Notes: generated from the sequence alone by a model not told the origin. A stretch of DNA of 64,000 bases from Thiofilum flexile DSM 14609 (GCF_000380185.1 NZ_KB904749.1:1-64000), one strand, 5' to 3'; positions 34,569 through 44,402 are shown, numbered from the stretch's first letter. Translations and numbers: made by a program.

Positions 34569-36643
34569 GTTACAAGGCTCACCGATTTTTTGCGTGCTTT
34601 ATACCAAAGCCAAGCTATTAATAAGGTACTGAATAGAAAACCTAACTCATCGGTTAAAGGCAAGGCAAGGACTAAGCTAAAGGCTGCTACCATAGCAATT
34701 AAACGCTCTATTAAATTTAATGGAGAGCGAAAATAGCCAGTAATCGCTATACCCCATAGGGTAATGGCTAATATGGCTTTAATAATAATATAAATAATAG
34801 CAATAGGATCAGAGCTTTGCAGCATCAGAGCAGGGCTATAAACGGCCATAAAGGGTAATACAAATCCCGCTGCGGCGACTTTAATGGCTTGCAAGGAAAT
34901 TTTTAGCCCACTTTCTTTGGCAATAGGTGATGCGGCAAAGCAGGCTAATGCAACCGGGGGTGTTAAGTCAGCCAAAATACCAAAGTAAAACACAAACATA
35001 TGGCTGACAATTAAAGGCACACCTAAGGCTAATAAAGCAGATCCGGCAATAGAGGAGGTAATAATATAATTCGGAATAGTAGGAATACCCATGCCTAATA
35101 TAATACAAGTCAGCATGGTGAGTAATAATGATAAAAATAAACTCTTATCCCCTACCGATACAATAAACTGCCCAAAAGTATTGGCGGCTCCGGTTAGGGT
35201 CATCGTTCCAATAACAATACCCACAATAGCGCAAGCAATACCCACTGGTAGAGCTGTTTTTGCTCCGTCGGCTAAGGAGTCAATGCAGATTTTTAAGGTT
35301 TCACGTCCGCCTTCCGTCAATAGATTCCAAAGAATTAATGCCACTAATGCAATCAGGAGAATATTTAAGCCATATTTAAGAAAGGCAGCAGTGACTAAAC
35401 CAAGACCTATCCAGAAAATAACTCGAATAGTATTGCTAGATAGCCCTAAAGCAATGGAGCCACCTAATATTAATATAACAGTTAATGCTAAACCAATGGT
35501 TCCAGCGAATAAGGGGGTATAGCCCGAAAATAAGAGATACACTAAAACGGCTAAGGGTAGGATTAAATACCATTGTGCTTTTAAGGCGGCAAGGGCAGAA
35601 GGTAATTCTTCTTTAGGTAAACCATGTAAGTGATTTTTTCCCGCCTCTAAATGCACCATCCAAAAGGCTGAAAAGAAATATAAAATAGCGGGAATCAGCG
35701 CTGCTTTGACAACCTCGTGATATTCGACCCCTAAGGTTTCTGCCATAATAAAGGCAACCGCACCCATCACGGGCGGCATGAGTTGCCCCCCCATAGAGGC
35801 CGTCGCTTCAACACCACCCGCAAAAGCAGCTTTGTAGCCAAAACGCTTCATCAGGGGAATGGTAAATTGCCCCGTTGTCACCACATTCGCCACACCAGAG
35901 CCGGAAATAGTCCCCATTAATGCCGAGGAGATAACCGAAACTTTAGCCGCACCCCCTTGTTTATGTCCGACTAAGCCTAAAGAAACATCGGTAAAGAGTT
36001 TAATCATGCCGGCTTTTTCTAGAAAAGCACCAAATAGAATAAAGAGGAAAATATAGGAAGAGGAGACAAAGATCGGGATACCGTAAATACCCTCAGTACC
36101 ATAGGCCATATGATCAATGATTTGGGCTAAATCATAACCGCGATGATTTAAAGGCGAAGGTAAATATTGCCCCCAAAGACAATAAGCTAAAAAGAGTCCG
36201 GCAATAATAGGAAGGGCAGCTCCCATCGTTAAATAGGTCGCCAGAAATATCAATGCCAGTGAAATAATACCGACTACCATATCACGAGGTAAAGGATCGC
36301 CGGCTCGTAAGAGTAGGGCGTTATATTCTACCCAATGATATAGCGCAACGCCTACAGCAATAAAGGCTAATCCCCACGCTATTTTATGCATGACAAGGGA
36401 GGTGCTTTTAGCATGGGCAACTAAGGGGAAAACTAATAAAAGTAAAAAGCCTACATGTAAAACACGCACCGTTTGACTAGGTAAGTCAATAAGATGTGCC
36501 GCCGTTGCAATTTGAAATAGTGCAAAAACAACAGCAATCCAAAAGAGTATTTTCCCCTGATTATTTTGGGGAAAACCACTCTCTAAAGGTTGATGCAAAT
36601 TAGCATCAACCGCTGCAGGGTGAGGAGCTGGAGTGGCCTGCAT
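34565..36643 (-). CDS. TRAP transporter fused permease (4TM + 12TM)
   Basis: The 692-residue membrane protein joins the small and the large TRAP permease subunits in one chain, as usual in TAXI systems. The first third carries about 5-6 helices; the DctM-like part follows with GTISGSGVANVVTTGQFTIPLM and EATASMGGQLMPPVMGA, the hallmark substrate and ion site. It moves a carboxylate or amino acid (glutamate in some relatives) with sodium. The ATG directly follows the binding-protein stop with no gap. Confidence 0.92.
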   Translation of the reverse strand: MQATPAPHPAAVDANLHQPLESGFPQNNQGKILFWIAVVFALFQIATAAHLIDLPSQTVRVLHVGFLLLLVFPLVAHAKSTSLVMHKIAWGLAFIAVGVALYHWVEYNALLLRAGDPLPRDMVVGIISLALIFLATYLTMGAALPIIAGLFLAYCLWGQYLPSPLNHRGYDLAQIIDHMAYGTEGIYGIPIFVSSSYIFLFILFGAFLEKAGMIKLFTDVSLGLVGHKQGGAAKVSVISSALMGTISGSGVANVVTTGQFTIPLMKRFGYKAAFAGGVEATASMGGQLMPPVMGAVAFIMAETLGVEYHEVVKAALIPAILYFFSAFWMVHLEAGKNHLHGLPKEELPSALAALKAQWYLILPLAVLVYLLFSGYTPLFAGTIGLALTVILILGGSIALGLSSNTIRVIFWIGLGLVTAAFLKYGLNILLIALVALILWNLLTEGGRETLKICIDSLADGAKTALPVGIACAIVGIVIGTMTLTGAANTFGQFIVSVGDKSLFLSLLLTMLTCIILGMGIPTIPNYIITSSIAGSALLALGVPLIVSHMFVFYFGILADLTPPVALACFAASPIAKESGLKISLQAIKVAAAGFVLPFMAVYSPALMLQSSDPIAIIYIIIKAILAITLWGIAITGYFRSPLNLIERLIAMVAAFSLVLALPLTDELGFLFSTLLIAWLWYKARKKSVSLVT

Positions 36644-37600
36644 TTAGAGCAAACCTTTTTCCTTATAAAATTTTTCGGCTCCGGGATGGAGTGGAATCGG
36701 TAAGTTTTTAATAGCCTCTTCCATTTTAATATCGGAGGCGGCTTTATGGGCTGCTTTTAATTCTTCTAGATTCTCGAACATTAATTTGGTCATTTGATAA
36801 ACCGTATCGTCCGATACCTCTGAATGAGTGGCTAGAATATTGGTGACAGCAGCAGTGAGTACATCGGCGTCTTGGCCTTGATAGGTTCCGGCTGGAATAG
36901 GTGCAGAAATATAGGGAGCACCTATTTTTTCAACGATTTCTTTAGGGATGGACACTACGGTAATAGGCAAAGAAGCAGCTAAATCTTTTAGCGAGGCAAC
37001 CCCTAAACCGGATGATTGTAGCGTGGAGTCTAATTGGCGATTTTTCATTAATTCAACGGATTCACCAAAGGGTAAATACTCCGTTTTAGCGAGGTCATTG
37101 TAGCTCATACCGGCTGCGGCAAAAATAGCACGAGCATTGAGTTCAGTACCGGATTTAGCGGCACCGACCGAGAGGCTTTTACCTTTTAAATCCGTGAGGA
37201 CATTAACACCAGAGTCCTTTGTGGCAACGACTTGAATATAATTCGGGTAAATGGCAGCGACCGCACGTAGTTTATCCAATTTGCCTTTAAAACCGGCTTC
37301 GGTATCACCCTCCCAACCCATTTTAACCGAGTCGGCGAGTGCGAAAGCTAATTCACCTTTGCCTTGTTGCAGTAGGTTAAGGTTTTCAACCGAGGCTTTG
37401 GTGGCTTGGACTTGAGTGCGCACGCCCTCCATTTTAGTGCCATAAATCTTGGAGAGTGCGACACCTAGGGGGTAATAAGTGCCAGAGGTGCCTCCGGTGA
37501 GGATATTGATAAATTGTTCGGCGTGGGCTGTGCTAGCGGCGAGTGTGAGCGAAAGTGCCAACGCGCTCATGCGTAGCGTCTTAGCTAGGGCTGATGTCAT
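36644..37600 (-). CDS. TAXI family TRAP solute-binding protein
   Basis: The preferred start is the ATG at 37600, preceded by GGAGGATATAACC; an in-frame start at 37630 would add ten residues before the signal peptide. The 318-residue protein has a signal peptide ending AHAEQ, then FINILTGGTSGTYYPLG, the TAXI hallmark that grips the substrate carboxyl group. It feeds the fused permease in the same operon. The promoter lies in the region shared with the divergent decarboxylase gene, so the two may be controlled together. Confidence 0.92.
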   Translation of the reverse strand: MTSALAKTLRMSALALSLTLAASTAHAEQFINILTGGTSGTYYPLGVALSKIYGTKMEGVRTQVQATKASVENLNLLQQGKGELAFALADSVKMGWEGDTEAGFKGKLDKLRAVAAIYPNYIQVVATKDSGVNVLTDLKGKSLSVGAAKSGTELNARAIFAAAGMSYNDLAKTEYLPFGESVELMKNRQLDSTLQSSGLGVASLKDLAASLPITVVSIPKEIVEKIGAPYISAPIPAGTYQGQDADVLTAAVTNILATHSEVSDDTVYQMTKLMFENLEELKAAHKAASDIKMEEAIKNLPIPLHPGAEKFYKEKGLL

Positions 37601-37760
37601 GGTTATATCCTCCGTCCTGTTAGTACCCAAAGACTAACAGAGAAAAAGCTTGGCTGCCAATAGGCGGCTTAACTTGCAGACAGATGGATTGTTGTGCAGG
37701 GGAATAGTATGTTCGTAAAATAGACTATTGAGTAATACCGTCCCTTCATAATTCCTATAG

Positions 37761-37766
37761 TATAAT
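37761..37766 (+). promoter_or_regulatory. Probable -10 box of the decarboxylase gene
   Basis: TATAAT lies 40 bases before the chosen ATG. No good -35 is seen at the usual distance, which suggests an activator-dependent promoter. Confidence 0.45.
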
Positions 37767-37805
37767 CAGTTTTTGTTCATCCATTCTCAAAGGGCTATTA
37801 CATCC

Positions 37806-40067
37806 ATGCGCTTTCGTTTTCCGGTTGTCATTATTGACGAAGATTTTCGTTCTGAGAACACCTCAGGTTTAGGCATTCGCGCTCTGGCTAAAGCTATTGA
37901 GGACACAGGCATGGAGGTGCTTGGTGTTACTAGCTATGGCGATTTATCTACCTTTGCGCAACAACAAAGTCGGGCTAGTGTATTCATCTTAGCGATTGAT
38001 GATGAAGAGTTTGCCGCTGCGGCGGATGAGAGTGGTAAGTCAGAGCCAGCCGTGATTAGTGCTTTACGTGCCTTTGTGGAGGAAATACGCTGGCGCAATG
38101 CTGAAATCCCAATCTTCTTACATGGTGAAACCCGTACGGCTCGCCATATTCCGAATGATATTCTGCGGGAACTCAATGGCTTTATTCATATGTTTGAGGA
38201 TACTCCCGAATTCGTAGCACGTTATATTGTGCGCGAGGCCAAAACCTATTTAGATAGCCTAGCACCGCCGTTTTTCCGCGCCTTAACACATTATGCAGCT
38301 GATGGCTCTTATTCTTGGCATTGCCCAGGACATTCGGGCGGGGTTGCATTTTTAAAATCTCCGGTTGGGCAAATGTTCCATCAATTTTTTGGTGAAAATA
38401 TGCTCCGTGCCGATGTGTGTAATGCGGTGGATGAACTGGGGCAACTGCTCGATCATACCGGCCCCGTTGCGGCTTCCGAGCGTAATGCAGCACGAATTTT
38501 TAATGTCGATCACTTATTCTTTGTGACCAATGGCACCTCCACCTCGAATAAAATGGTGTGGCATTCTTGTGTGGCAGATAATGATATTGTAATTGTGGAT
38601 CGCAATTGCCATAAATCGATTCTGCACTCCATTACTATGACCGGCGCTATCCCCGTCTTTTTGACCCCTACGCGCAATCACTATGGGATTATTGGCCCGA
38701 TTCCATTAGCCTCCTTTGAGCCAGAAGCGATTAAAGCCAAGATTGCGGCGCATCCACTCGCGAGTAAATTAACCTCTAATCCGCGCATTCTGACTATCAC
38801 CCAGAGTACCTATGATGGGGTGCTTTATAACACCGGCATGATTAAAGAGCGCTTGGATGGTTGGGTCGATAATCTTCTCTTTGATGAAGCTTGGCTACCG
38901 CATGCGACCTTCCATGATTTTTATAAAGGCATGCATGCCATGTCACGTAATGGTGAGCGTACCGAAAAATCAACGGTTTTTGCCACTCAATCCACCCATA
39001 AGTTGCTGGCAGGCTTATCACAGGCTTCACAAATCTTAGTACAAGATGCTAAAGAAACTAAATTAGACCTCAATGTGTTTAATGAAGCCTATTTAATGCA
39101 CAGCTCCACTAGTCCGCAATATGCCATTATTGCGAGCTGCGATGTGGCTGCTGCGATGATGGAAGCCCCCGGAGGAACGGCTTTAGTTGAGGAGTCCATT
39201 TCGGAATCGCTCAATTTCCGCCGTGCCATGAAAAAGGTCGATCATGAGTATGGGGATTCGTGGTGGTTTAGTATTTGGGGGCCGGATGCGATTGAAGACG
39301 AGGGCATTGGTAGCCGTGAGACGTGGGTCTTAAAAGCGAATGAGCGTTGGCATGGGTTTGGTAATTTAGCCAATAACTTCAATATGCTAGATCCCATTAA
39401 AGCCACGATTATCACGCCGGGCTTAGATGTGGATGGTGCGTTTAGTGAAGAGATTGGGATTCCGGCGGCGATTGTCACTAAGTATTTATCCGAGCATGGT
39501 GTTATTGTTGAGAAGTGCGGTCTATATAGCTTCTTTATTATGTTCACCATTGGGATTACTAAAGGGCGCTGGAATACCCTCTTAACTGCACTACAGCAAT
39601 TCAAAGATGATTTTGATAGAAACCAACCCTTATGGCGTGTGCTACCGGAGTTTATTGCCCGTAATCCTCGCTATGAAAAGATTGGCTTGCGTGATTTGTG
39701 TATGCAGATTCATCGAATCTATGCCGAATATGATGTGGCACGTCTGACTACTGAAATGTATTTATCCGATATGGAATGTGCGATGAAGCCCTCGGAAGCG
39801 TTTGCTATGATGACGCATCGTAAAATTGACCGAGTGCCAGTGAATGAATTAGAGGGACGTATTACCGCGAGCTTAGTCACACCTTATCCTCCGGGGATTC
39901 CGCTACTCATTCCGGGTGAGCGTTTTAATAAAACCATTGTGGACTATTTAAAATTCTCCCAAGTGTTTAATGAAAAATTCCCCGGCTTTGAAACCGATGT
40001 GCATGGTCTATCTGCAGAAGTCGTGGACGGCGTGAAACGTTACTATGTGGATTGTGTGCGTCAGTAA
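37806..40067 (+). CDS. adiA: Orn/Lys/Arg decarboxylase, probably arginine decarboxylase
   Basis: This PLP enzyme removes CO2 from a basic amino acid. The 753 residues from MRFRFPVVIIDEDF make a wing domain (1-130), a PLP domain and a C-terminal substrate domain. The cofactor lysine is Lys399 in STHKLLAGLSQ, and WHCPGHSGG and the DEAWLPH loop are intact. Length matches AdiA (about 755) more than lysine or ornithine enzymes (about 710-730). With agmatinase nearby, arginine is the most sensible substrate, giving agmatine. It could raise cytosolic pH under acid or supply polyamines. Substrate is inferred. Confidence 0.85.
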   Translation: MRFRFPVVIIDEDFRSENTSGLGIRALAKAIEDTGMEVLGVTSYGDLSTFAQQQSRASVFILAIDDEEFAAAADESGKSEPAVISALRAFVEEIRWRNAEIPIFLHGETRTARHIPNDILRELNGFIHMFEDTPEFVARYIVREAKTYLDSLAPPFFRALTHYAADGSYSWHCPGHSGGVAFLKSPVGQMFHQFFGENMLRADVCNAVDELGQLLDHTGPVAASERNAARIFNVDHLFFVTNGTSTSNKMVWHSCVADNDIVIVDRNCHKSILHSITMTGAIPVFLTPTRNHYGIIGPIPLASFEPEAIKAKIAAHPLASKLTSNPRILTITQSTYDGVLYNTGMIKERLDGWVDNLLFDEAWLPHATFHDFYKGMHAMSRNGERTEKSTVFATQSTHKLLAGLSQASQILVQDAKETKLDLNVFNEAYLMHSSTSPQYAIIASCDVAAAMMEAPGGTALVEESISESLNFRRAMKKVDHEYGDSWWFSIWGPDAIEDEGIGSRETWVLKANERWHGFGNLANNFNMLDPIKATIITPGLDVDGAFSEEIGIPAAIVTKYLSEHGVIVEKCGLYSFFIMFTIGITKGRWNTLLTALQQFKDDFDRNQPLWRVLPEFIARNPRYEKIGLRDLCMQIHRIYAEYDVARLTTEMYLSDMECAMKPSEAFAMMTHRKIDRVPVNELEGRITASLVTPYPPGIPLLIPGERFNKTIVDYLKFSQVFNEKFPGFETDVHGLSAEVVDGVKRYYVDCVRQ

Positions 40068-40150
40068 ATAGGCTTGATAATCGAATAAACACTCTTTTAT
40101 CCTAAAGTGCTATGCTTAGAGCACCTATTAACGGATAAAGGAGTGTTGTT

Positions 40151-40462
40151 ATGTTAGTGAAATTTACCAATACCGCTGGTATGAGCGTATCAATGTATGA
40201 AAAGGATGCTAAACCTTTAATCATTAATATGGGAACCAGCGGTACGGTTCCGAGTGCTCTGCGTCCTGAAGATTTACCTCAAGCCTTAGCCTCCTTACAA
40301 GCAGCTCTTAAAGCGCAGGAAGCAGCGCCTGCTAGTAATGATGATGAGGAAGACAAAGGGGTGAATCCTAATGCACGTGCTTATCCTTTGATTGAATTAC
40401 TCAAGCAATCAATTAAGGATAATAAAGCGGTGATGTGGGAATACTCCGACGGTGTGCTGTAA
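40151..40462 (+). CDS. DUF1840 family protein
   Basis: The 103-residue cytosolic protein begins MLVKFTNTAGMSVSMYEKDAKPL and has the DUF1840 pattern LRPEDLPQALASLQAALKA, then an acidic low-complexity linker and a C-terminal helix with YPLIELLKQSIKDN. Function is unknown. A strong AAAGGAG site precedes it. It probably has its own promoter after the decarboxylase gene. Confidence 0.8.
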   Translation: MLVKFTNTAGMSVSMYEKDAKPLIINMGTSGTVPSALRPEDLPQALASLQAALKAQEAAPASNDDEEDKGVNPNARAYPLIELLKQSIKDNKAVMWEYSDGVL

Positions 40463-40465
40463 GCG

Positions 40466-41893
40466 TTAGTTGCACTCACGTAATACCTTGAGCAAGTGAT
40501 GTAAAGCAGTAGGCACTTGCTCTATCTCTAATCCTGCATGTCCGAACAAAATATAACTAACTTTTTGTTCCTGCTCTTCCAGTTCAAACACTTCACAACC
40601 TAAACCCGCTGCACTGAAACGCTGCAATAAACTTTGCCTATTCACCGCTCTATGTAAACGTAGATAAGTATTCATCCCACTCACCGAAGGCATTACTGTC
40701 AATAGATCGCTAGCATAGGTTTGTAAATAGTCTGTGCAGGCCGCACGACGTTGATTATAGAGCATGCGGGTATGGGCTAAATGTTTGCCTAAGTAGCCGT
40801 ATTGCATAAATAGAGCTAGCTGTTGTTGTTGTAAATAAGACGGCTGTAAGCCTAACGTATTTAAGATACTAGACAAGGGAATAGCCAGATGCTGTGGTAC
40901 AACCATCCAGCCTAAGCGTAAATCAGGGAGTAATAATTTACTCATAGTGCCCACATGAATGACTTGTTGTGCTTGCGGATAAGCGAGTAAGGAGGGGGCG
41001 GGATGTTGGTTATAACTATATTCTGCTGCATAGTCGTCTTCAATCAACCACGCTCCATACCGATGGCTATAATCTAACCATGCTTCACGTCGTGCTACAC
41101 TCATGACAAAGCCGGTAGGGAATTGGGCATTGGGGGTGAGAATCGCTAGACGTGCCGAAAAGTCCGGTAGCTGTGCGCCCTCTGTATCAACCGGCACGGT
41201 TTTGATATGCAGTCCTGCTTGAGCTAAAGCTGCTTTACCACCCTCCCAGCAGGGGTGCTCAATAATGGCACTATCGCCTGCATTTGTTAGCACTTGGGTC
41301 AGGGTACTTAAGGCGCTCTGCGTTCCGGTGGTAATCAATAAACAGTTTAAGTCATGAATTGGAATACCGCGATAACGGGCTAAAAAATCACGTAAGGCTT
41401 GCTTTAAAGCGATAACCCCACCTTGACGTTGATATTGGCCTTGGGTGAGTGCCCACGCTTCTTTTTGTAGGCTAAACCATTGTTGTTTGGGGAATAGCTT
41501 GAGGTCTGGCAGGCTGGTTTTGAGTAGTTCAGGTGAGTGAGCTTGGGGCGTATAGTGACGAGCTTGCGCCAGCCGTTGCCCCCGCTCAGACAAACCTAAG
41601 CGCGGGGATGAGGCGGGGGTGTTACGTTTAGGTTGATGGGGTTGATAACAGACCTGAGTCCCACCTTTGCCAACCCCTAAGACCAAACCATCTAGGCGCA
41701 GCATGTCATAACACTCTACCACGACCCCACGGGACAATTGCAGTTGCTCGGCTAATAAGCGACTCGATGGCAAACGCTCGGCATAAACCAATTGCCCCTG
41801 TACAATTTGCTGATAGATCTGCCCATAGAGTTGGCGTGCTAGTGGCATAGCAAGGTCGCGTTGCAGGTTGATTGAGGTGATATTTAAGGGCAT
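40466..41893 (-). CDS. MocR-type regulator (GntR HTH + aminotransferase fold)
   Basis: The 475-residue protein joins an N-terminal GntR winged helix (about 10-80: LYGQIYQQIVQGQL, LPSSRLLAEQLQLSRG) to a class I aminotransferase-like domain that binds PLP via the lysine in GTMSKLLLPDLRLGW. The NPxFPTG-like PLP contact reads LTPNAQFPTGF. MocR proteins control genes for PLP, GABA, taurine or amino acid metabolism, often next door. Here the neighbours are DUF1840 and a methylase; control of the polyamine or decarboxylase genes upstream is a possibility but not shown. Confidence 0.9.
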   Translation of the reverse strand: MPLNITSINLQRDLAMPLARQLYGQIYQQIVQGQLVYAERLPSSRLLAEQLQLSRGVVVECYDMLRLDGLVLGVGKGGTQVCYQPHQPKRNTPASSPRLGLSERGQRLAQARHYTPQAHSPELLKTSLPDLKLFPKQQWFSLQKEAWALTQGQYQRQGGVIALKQALRDFLARYRGIPIHDLNCLLITTGTQSALSTLTQVLTNAGDSAIIEHPCWEGGKAALAQAGLHIKTVPVDTEGAQLPDFSARLAILTPNAQFPTGFVMSVARREAWLDYSHRYGAWLIEDDYAAEYSYNQHPAPSLLAYPQAQQVIHVGTMSKLLLPDLRLGWMVVPQHLAIPLSSILNTLGLQPSYLQQQQLALFMQYGYLGKHLAHTRMLYNQRRAACTDYLQTYASDLLTVMPSVSGMNTYLRLHRAVNRQSLLQRFSAAGLGCEVFELEEQEQKVSYILFGHAGLEIEQVPTALHHLLKVLRECN

Positions 41894-41914
41894 AGAGGTT
41901 ACTATTTACCAGAT

Positions 41915-43009
41915 TTAGGCAAATTGTAACTCCATATTCTGCCCAATAGAGTGTTCATCATTTTGTGAAAAATCTGGATAGGCTAAAGTCTGACAAACAA
42001 CATCAGCAATGACATAAGCTAATTTACAAGGAACGGCATTACCAATTTGTGAGAAAACCTTACTTTGCGGTCCACAAAACTGATAGTTTAGCGGAAAGCC
42101 CTGTAATAAAGCGGCTTCGTCAACTGTTAAACGTCGTAATGAGTGAGGTGCTGCATCTGAAGAATAGGGCTTGCCACCTTTCATTAAATGCTGATGGTAT
42201 TCCTCCACCCAAGGTTTAGCATCATGAAATAAATGGGCTTCATCAATAATGGGTGTACGGTTTCCACCCATACTAGCAGGTAGAGTACTAGCCCAGCCAT
42301 CTGGATTTAATGGGCGTCCCTGACCATTAAATAACATACCTGCATAGGGGGATTGTCTTAAAACAGGTTTAGTAGCTAACGTAATCTTTGCCTTGCACGT
42401 TTTACGATTATTGAGTGTTCCAGCCTTTCCTAATGGAGAAATTACCTCTCGCAGTGTAGGGGGCGTTTTATAATATTTTTGGAAAGAGGCTACTGTAATA
42501 GGGTTAGTAGTTTGGCGCAGGCCAATAAAAAATACCCGTTCGCGGGATTGTGGAATACCAAAGTCTTTAGCATTTAAGGTAATTAATATAGTTGTATAAC
42601 CTGCTTTGATAAAACGTGCTATTAACTGTTTTCTGAGTAAGGCAAACTTTTCTAGATGGCCTAAAGCTTTGACATTCTCCATCACAAATGCCCGTGGACG
42701 GACTTTTTCGACTACATCTGCAAAGCTGAAAATTAATTGGCTTCTTGGATCAGTAATATCCATTTTTCCGGCGACTGAAAATCCTTGACAGGGGGGGCCA
42801 CCGAAGACAACATCAATATCGGTTAAATGAGCTAGTTCATTGGTATAGTTGGCAATATCACCTTCATATAGCGTAGTTTCTATATGATTGGCCCTAAATG
42901 TTTGACAAGCATGAGTGTCGATTTCATTAGCAGCAATCACTGTGAAGCCAGCCTGTTTGAATCCTACATCCATTCCACCTGCGCCAGAGAATAATGAAAT
43001 AGCTTTCAT
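41915..43009 (-). CDS. C5 cytosine DNA methyltransferase of a type II system
   Basis: The enzyme methylates cytosine at carbon 5 in a specific sequence. All main motifs are visible in 364 residues: I SLFSGAGGMDVGF, IV GGPPCQGFSVAG with the nucleophile Cys74, VI VMENVKAL, VIII SRERVFFIG, and X QIGNAVP at the end. The variable target-recognition region (about 185-290) sets the site, which cannot be read from sequence alone. It is divergent from an HTH regulator and a putative endonuclease, so it guards the host DNA. AT content is higher than in the neighbouring metabolic genes. Confidence 0.95.
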   Translation of the reverse strand: MKAISLFSGAGGMDVGFKQAGFTVIAANEIDTHACQTFRANHIETTLYEGDIANYTNELAHLTDIDVVFGGPPCQGFSVAGKMDITDPRSQLIFSFADVVEKVRPRAFVMENVKALGHLEKFALLRKQLIARFIKAGYTTILITLNAKDFGIPQSRERVFFIGLRQTTNPITVASFQKYYKTPPTLREVISPLGKAGTLNNRKTCKAKITLATKPVLRQSPYAGMLFNGQGRPLNPDGWASTLPASMGGNRTPIIDEAHLFHDAKPWVEEYHQHLMKGGKPYSSDAAPHSLRRLTVDEAALLQGFPLNYQFCGPQSKVFSQIGNAVPCKLAYVIADVVCQTLAYPDFSQNDEHSIGQNMELQFA

Positions 43010-43060
43010 TGAAATATTCCATTTAAGAATAATTTATAGAGTGTAACATAATTGACGACT

Positions 43061-43330
43061 ATGAAAAAGGACAAAGCTATTCATGATCAACGGTATCGTT
43101 CCATCATAGAGGCTATCACTAGTGAGCGTAAACGTTTGGCTATATCTCAAACAGAGCTTGCTAATAGGCTAGGTATGCATCAATCCGATATTTCAAAAAT
43201 TGAACAATTTGAGCGGCGTTTGGATGTGCTAGAGTTTATGTACATAATAGAGGCCTTTAGAGTTAGTGAAAATAGAAGTTTCTCTTTAAAGGTCATGGCA
43301 TTACTAGGGATTGTTAATGAAAGTTGCTGA
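43061..43330 (+). CDS. XRE-family HTH regulator (controller-like) of the restriction system
   Basis: The 89-residue protein carries one Cro/C1-type helix-turn-helix: LAISQTELANRLGMHQSDISKIEQFERRLD. Size and position fit C-proteins, which delay endonuclease production until methylation is complete. It is divergent from the methylase over about 50 bases and overlaps the endonuclease gene by 14 bases. The region between shows no clear classical C-box. An ATG nine bases upstream is possible; the one used is preceded by a weak site. Confidence 0.8.
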   Translation: MKKDKAIHDQRYRSIIEAITSERKRLAISQTELANRLGMHQSDISKIEQFERRLDVLEFMYIIEAFRVSENRSFSLKVMALLGIVNESC

Positions 43331-44402
43331 ACGGAATGAAGATGCTCGGTACTATGTCAATGCTAAGTTACATAGAGCTGAGATGTTACAAGATACTGAT
43401 TTTCCAGATTTCTATAATGGAACACCAGTCCATACTTTGCTAACTGAGTTAATAGAGGTTCAAGCTAAAGGTTTTCGCGGTGTGGTGTTAACCGCTTTGG
43501 TGGGTATCTATCTCAATCCTAATTATGATCCGCTCAATAATTTCTATGGTTGTAATCCACGCTCTATTTTTGAGGAAGGTATCTGGTATGCGCTGACGGA
43601 AAAAGGTATTCCCTGTAGTAAATCAGATCCGTTAAATGTGGCTAAAAATAGTAATCAATTGGATGAGAATTGGGCAAAAGGTAAACGCCCTGAATCTGCT
43701 GCTTTTGCAGCGGTTAGTTTTTTGCGCATGATCATGAGTTATACCGGCCAACAAAGGGTACACCTGATTGATTACTTCTTTTTCAGGTTGCTTAGATATG
43801 CTCAGCAGCTCAGCCACTATCAGGTTACTAAAGTGAGTAATGCAACCCATAGCTCAAGGCAAGTGGCTGAGGGGTTAGCAACCTTCTGTGTGACATACCC
43901 CGAAGCAGGTAGCATTCCTCAATTTATCGTAGCTAGATTATTAACACACTTATATTCAAAATCCTCAATTACTGTGCAGGGTGGGGACGAGAGTGTTTTT
44001 GGTACCAATACTACTTCTAAAAAACCGGCTGATATTTGGACGAGTCAGAACGACAATATACTTAACCTATATGAAGTGACTGTTAAAGCTATCAGTTTGA
44101 AGAGGCTGGATGATTGTATTGATACACTGAGCGGGCTAAATGTACTAGATAAACCACTAACCTTTATTTGTCGTATACCAGAGGATATAGCGCTAGCTAG
44201 TGATGAAGTAGATGTTTATCACTATAAGGGTAAAACCTTTGATTTTGTTGATATAAGACAATTTATCATTGTAGTTAGTGCCTTACTAACACAAGCTCAA
44301 ATACAAATATTCTTGCAAGAACTTCAAGCGTTTGTTGCTGATGTTAATATTTCAGTTAAAACTAAACAGGGTTGGAATGAGATATTTGAGTATGACAATT
44401 AA
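43317..44402 (+). CDS. Putative type II restriction endonuclease
   Basis: The 361-residue protein has no family I can name. Its place, overlapping a small regulator and opposite a C5 methylase, makes it the likely endonuclease. A plausible metal site is KKPADIW (Asp239) with YEVTVK (Glu253 to Lys257), a loose PD-(D/E)xK arrangement with the middle acidic residue shifted. The N-terminal part (1-220) is mostly helical and may bind DNA. Its start (ATG at 43317) lies inside the regulator gene. Endonuclease activity is inferred from context. Confidence 0.65.
   Translation: MKVAERNEDARYYVNAKLHRAEMLQDTDFPDFYNGTPVHTLLTELIEVQAKGFRGVVLTALVGIYLNPNYDPLNNFYGCNPRSIFEEGIWYALTEKGIPCSKSDPLNVAKNSNQLDENWAKGKRPESAAFAAVSFLRMIMSYTGQQRVHLIDYFFFRLLRYAQQLSHYQVTKVSNATHSSRQVAEGLATFCVTYPEAGSIPQFIVARLLTHLYSKSSITVQGGDESVFGTNTTSKKPADIWTSQNDNILNLYEVTVKAISLKRLDDCIDTLSGLNVLDKPLTFICRIPEDIALASDEVDVYHYKGKTFDFVDIRQFIIVVSALLTQAQIQIFLQELQAFVADVNISVKTKQGWNEIFEYDN

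Noticed and set aside
37773..37805. Upstream start of the decarboxylase
   Set aside because: The extra 11 residues lie directly after the -10 box and are not part of the conserved RFRFPVVIIDEDF start.
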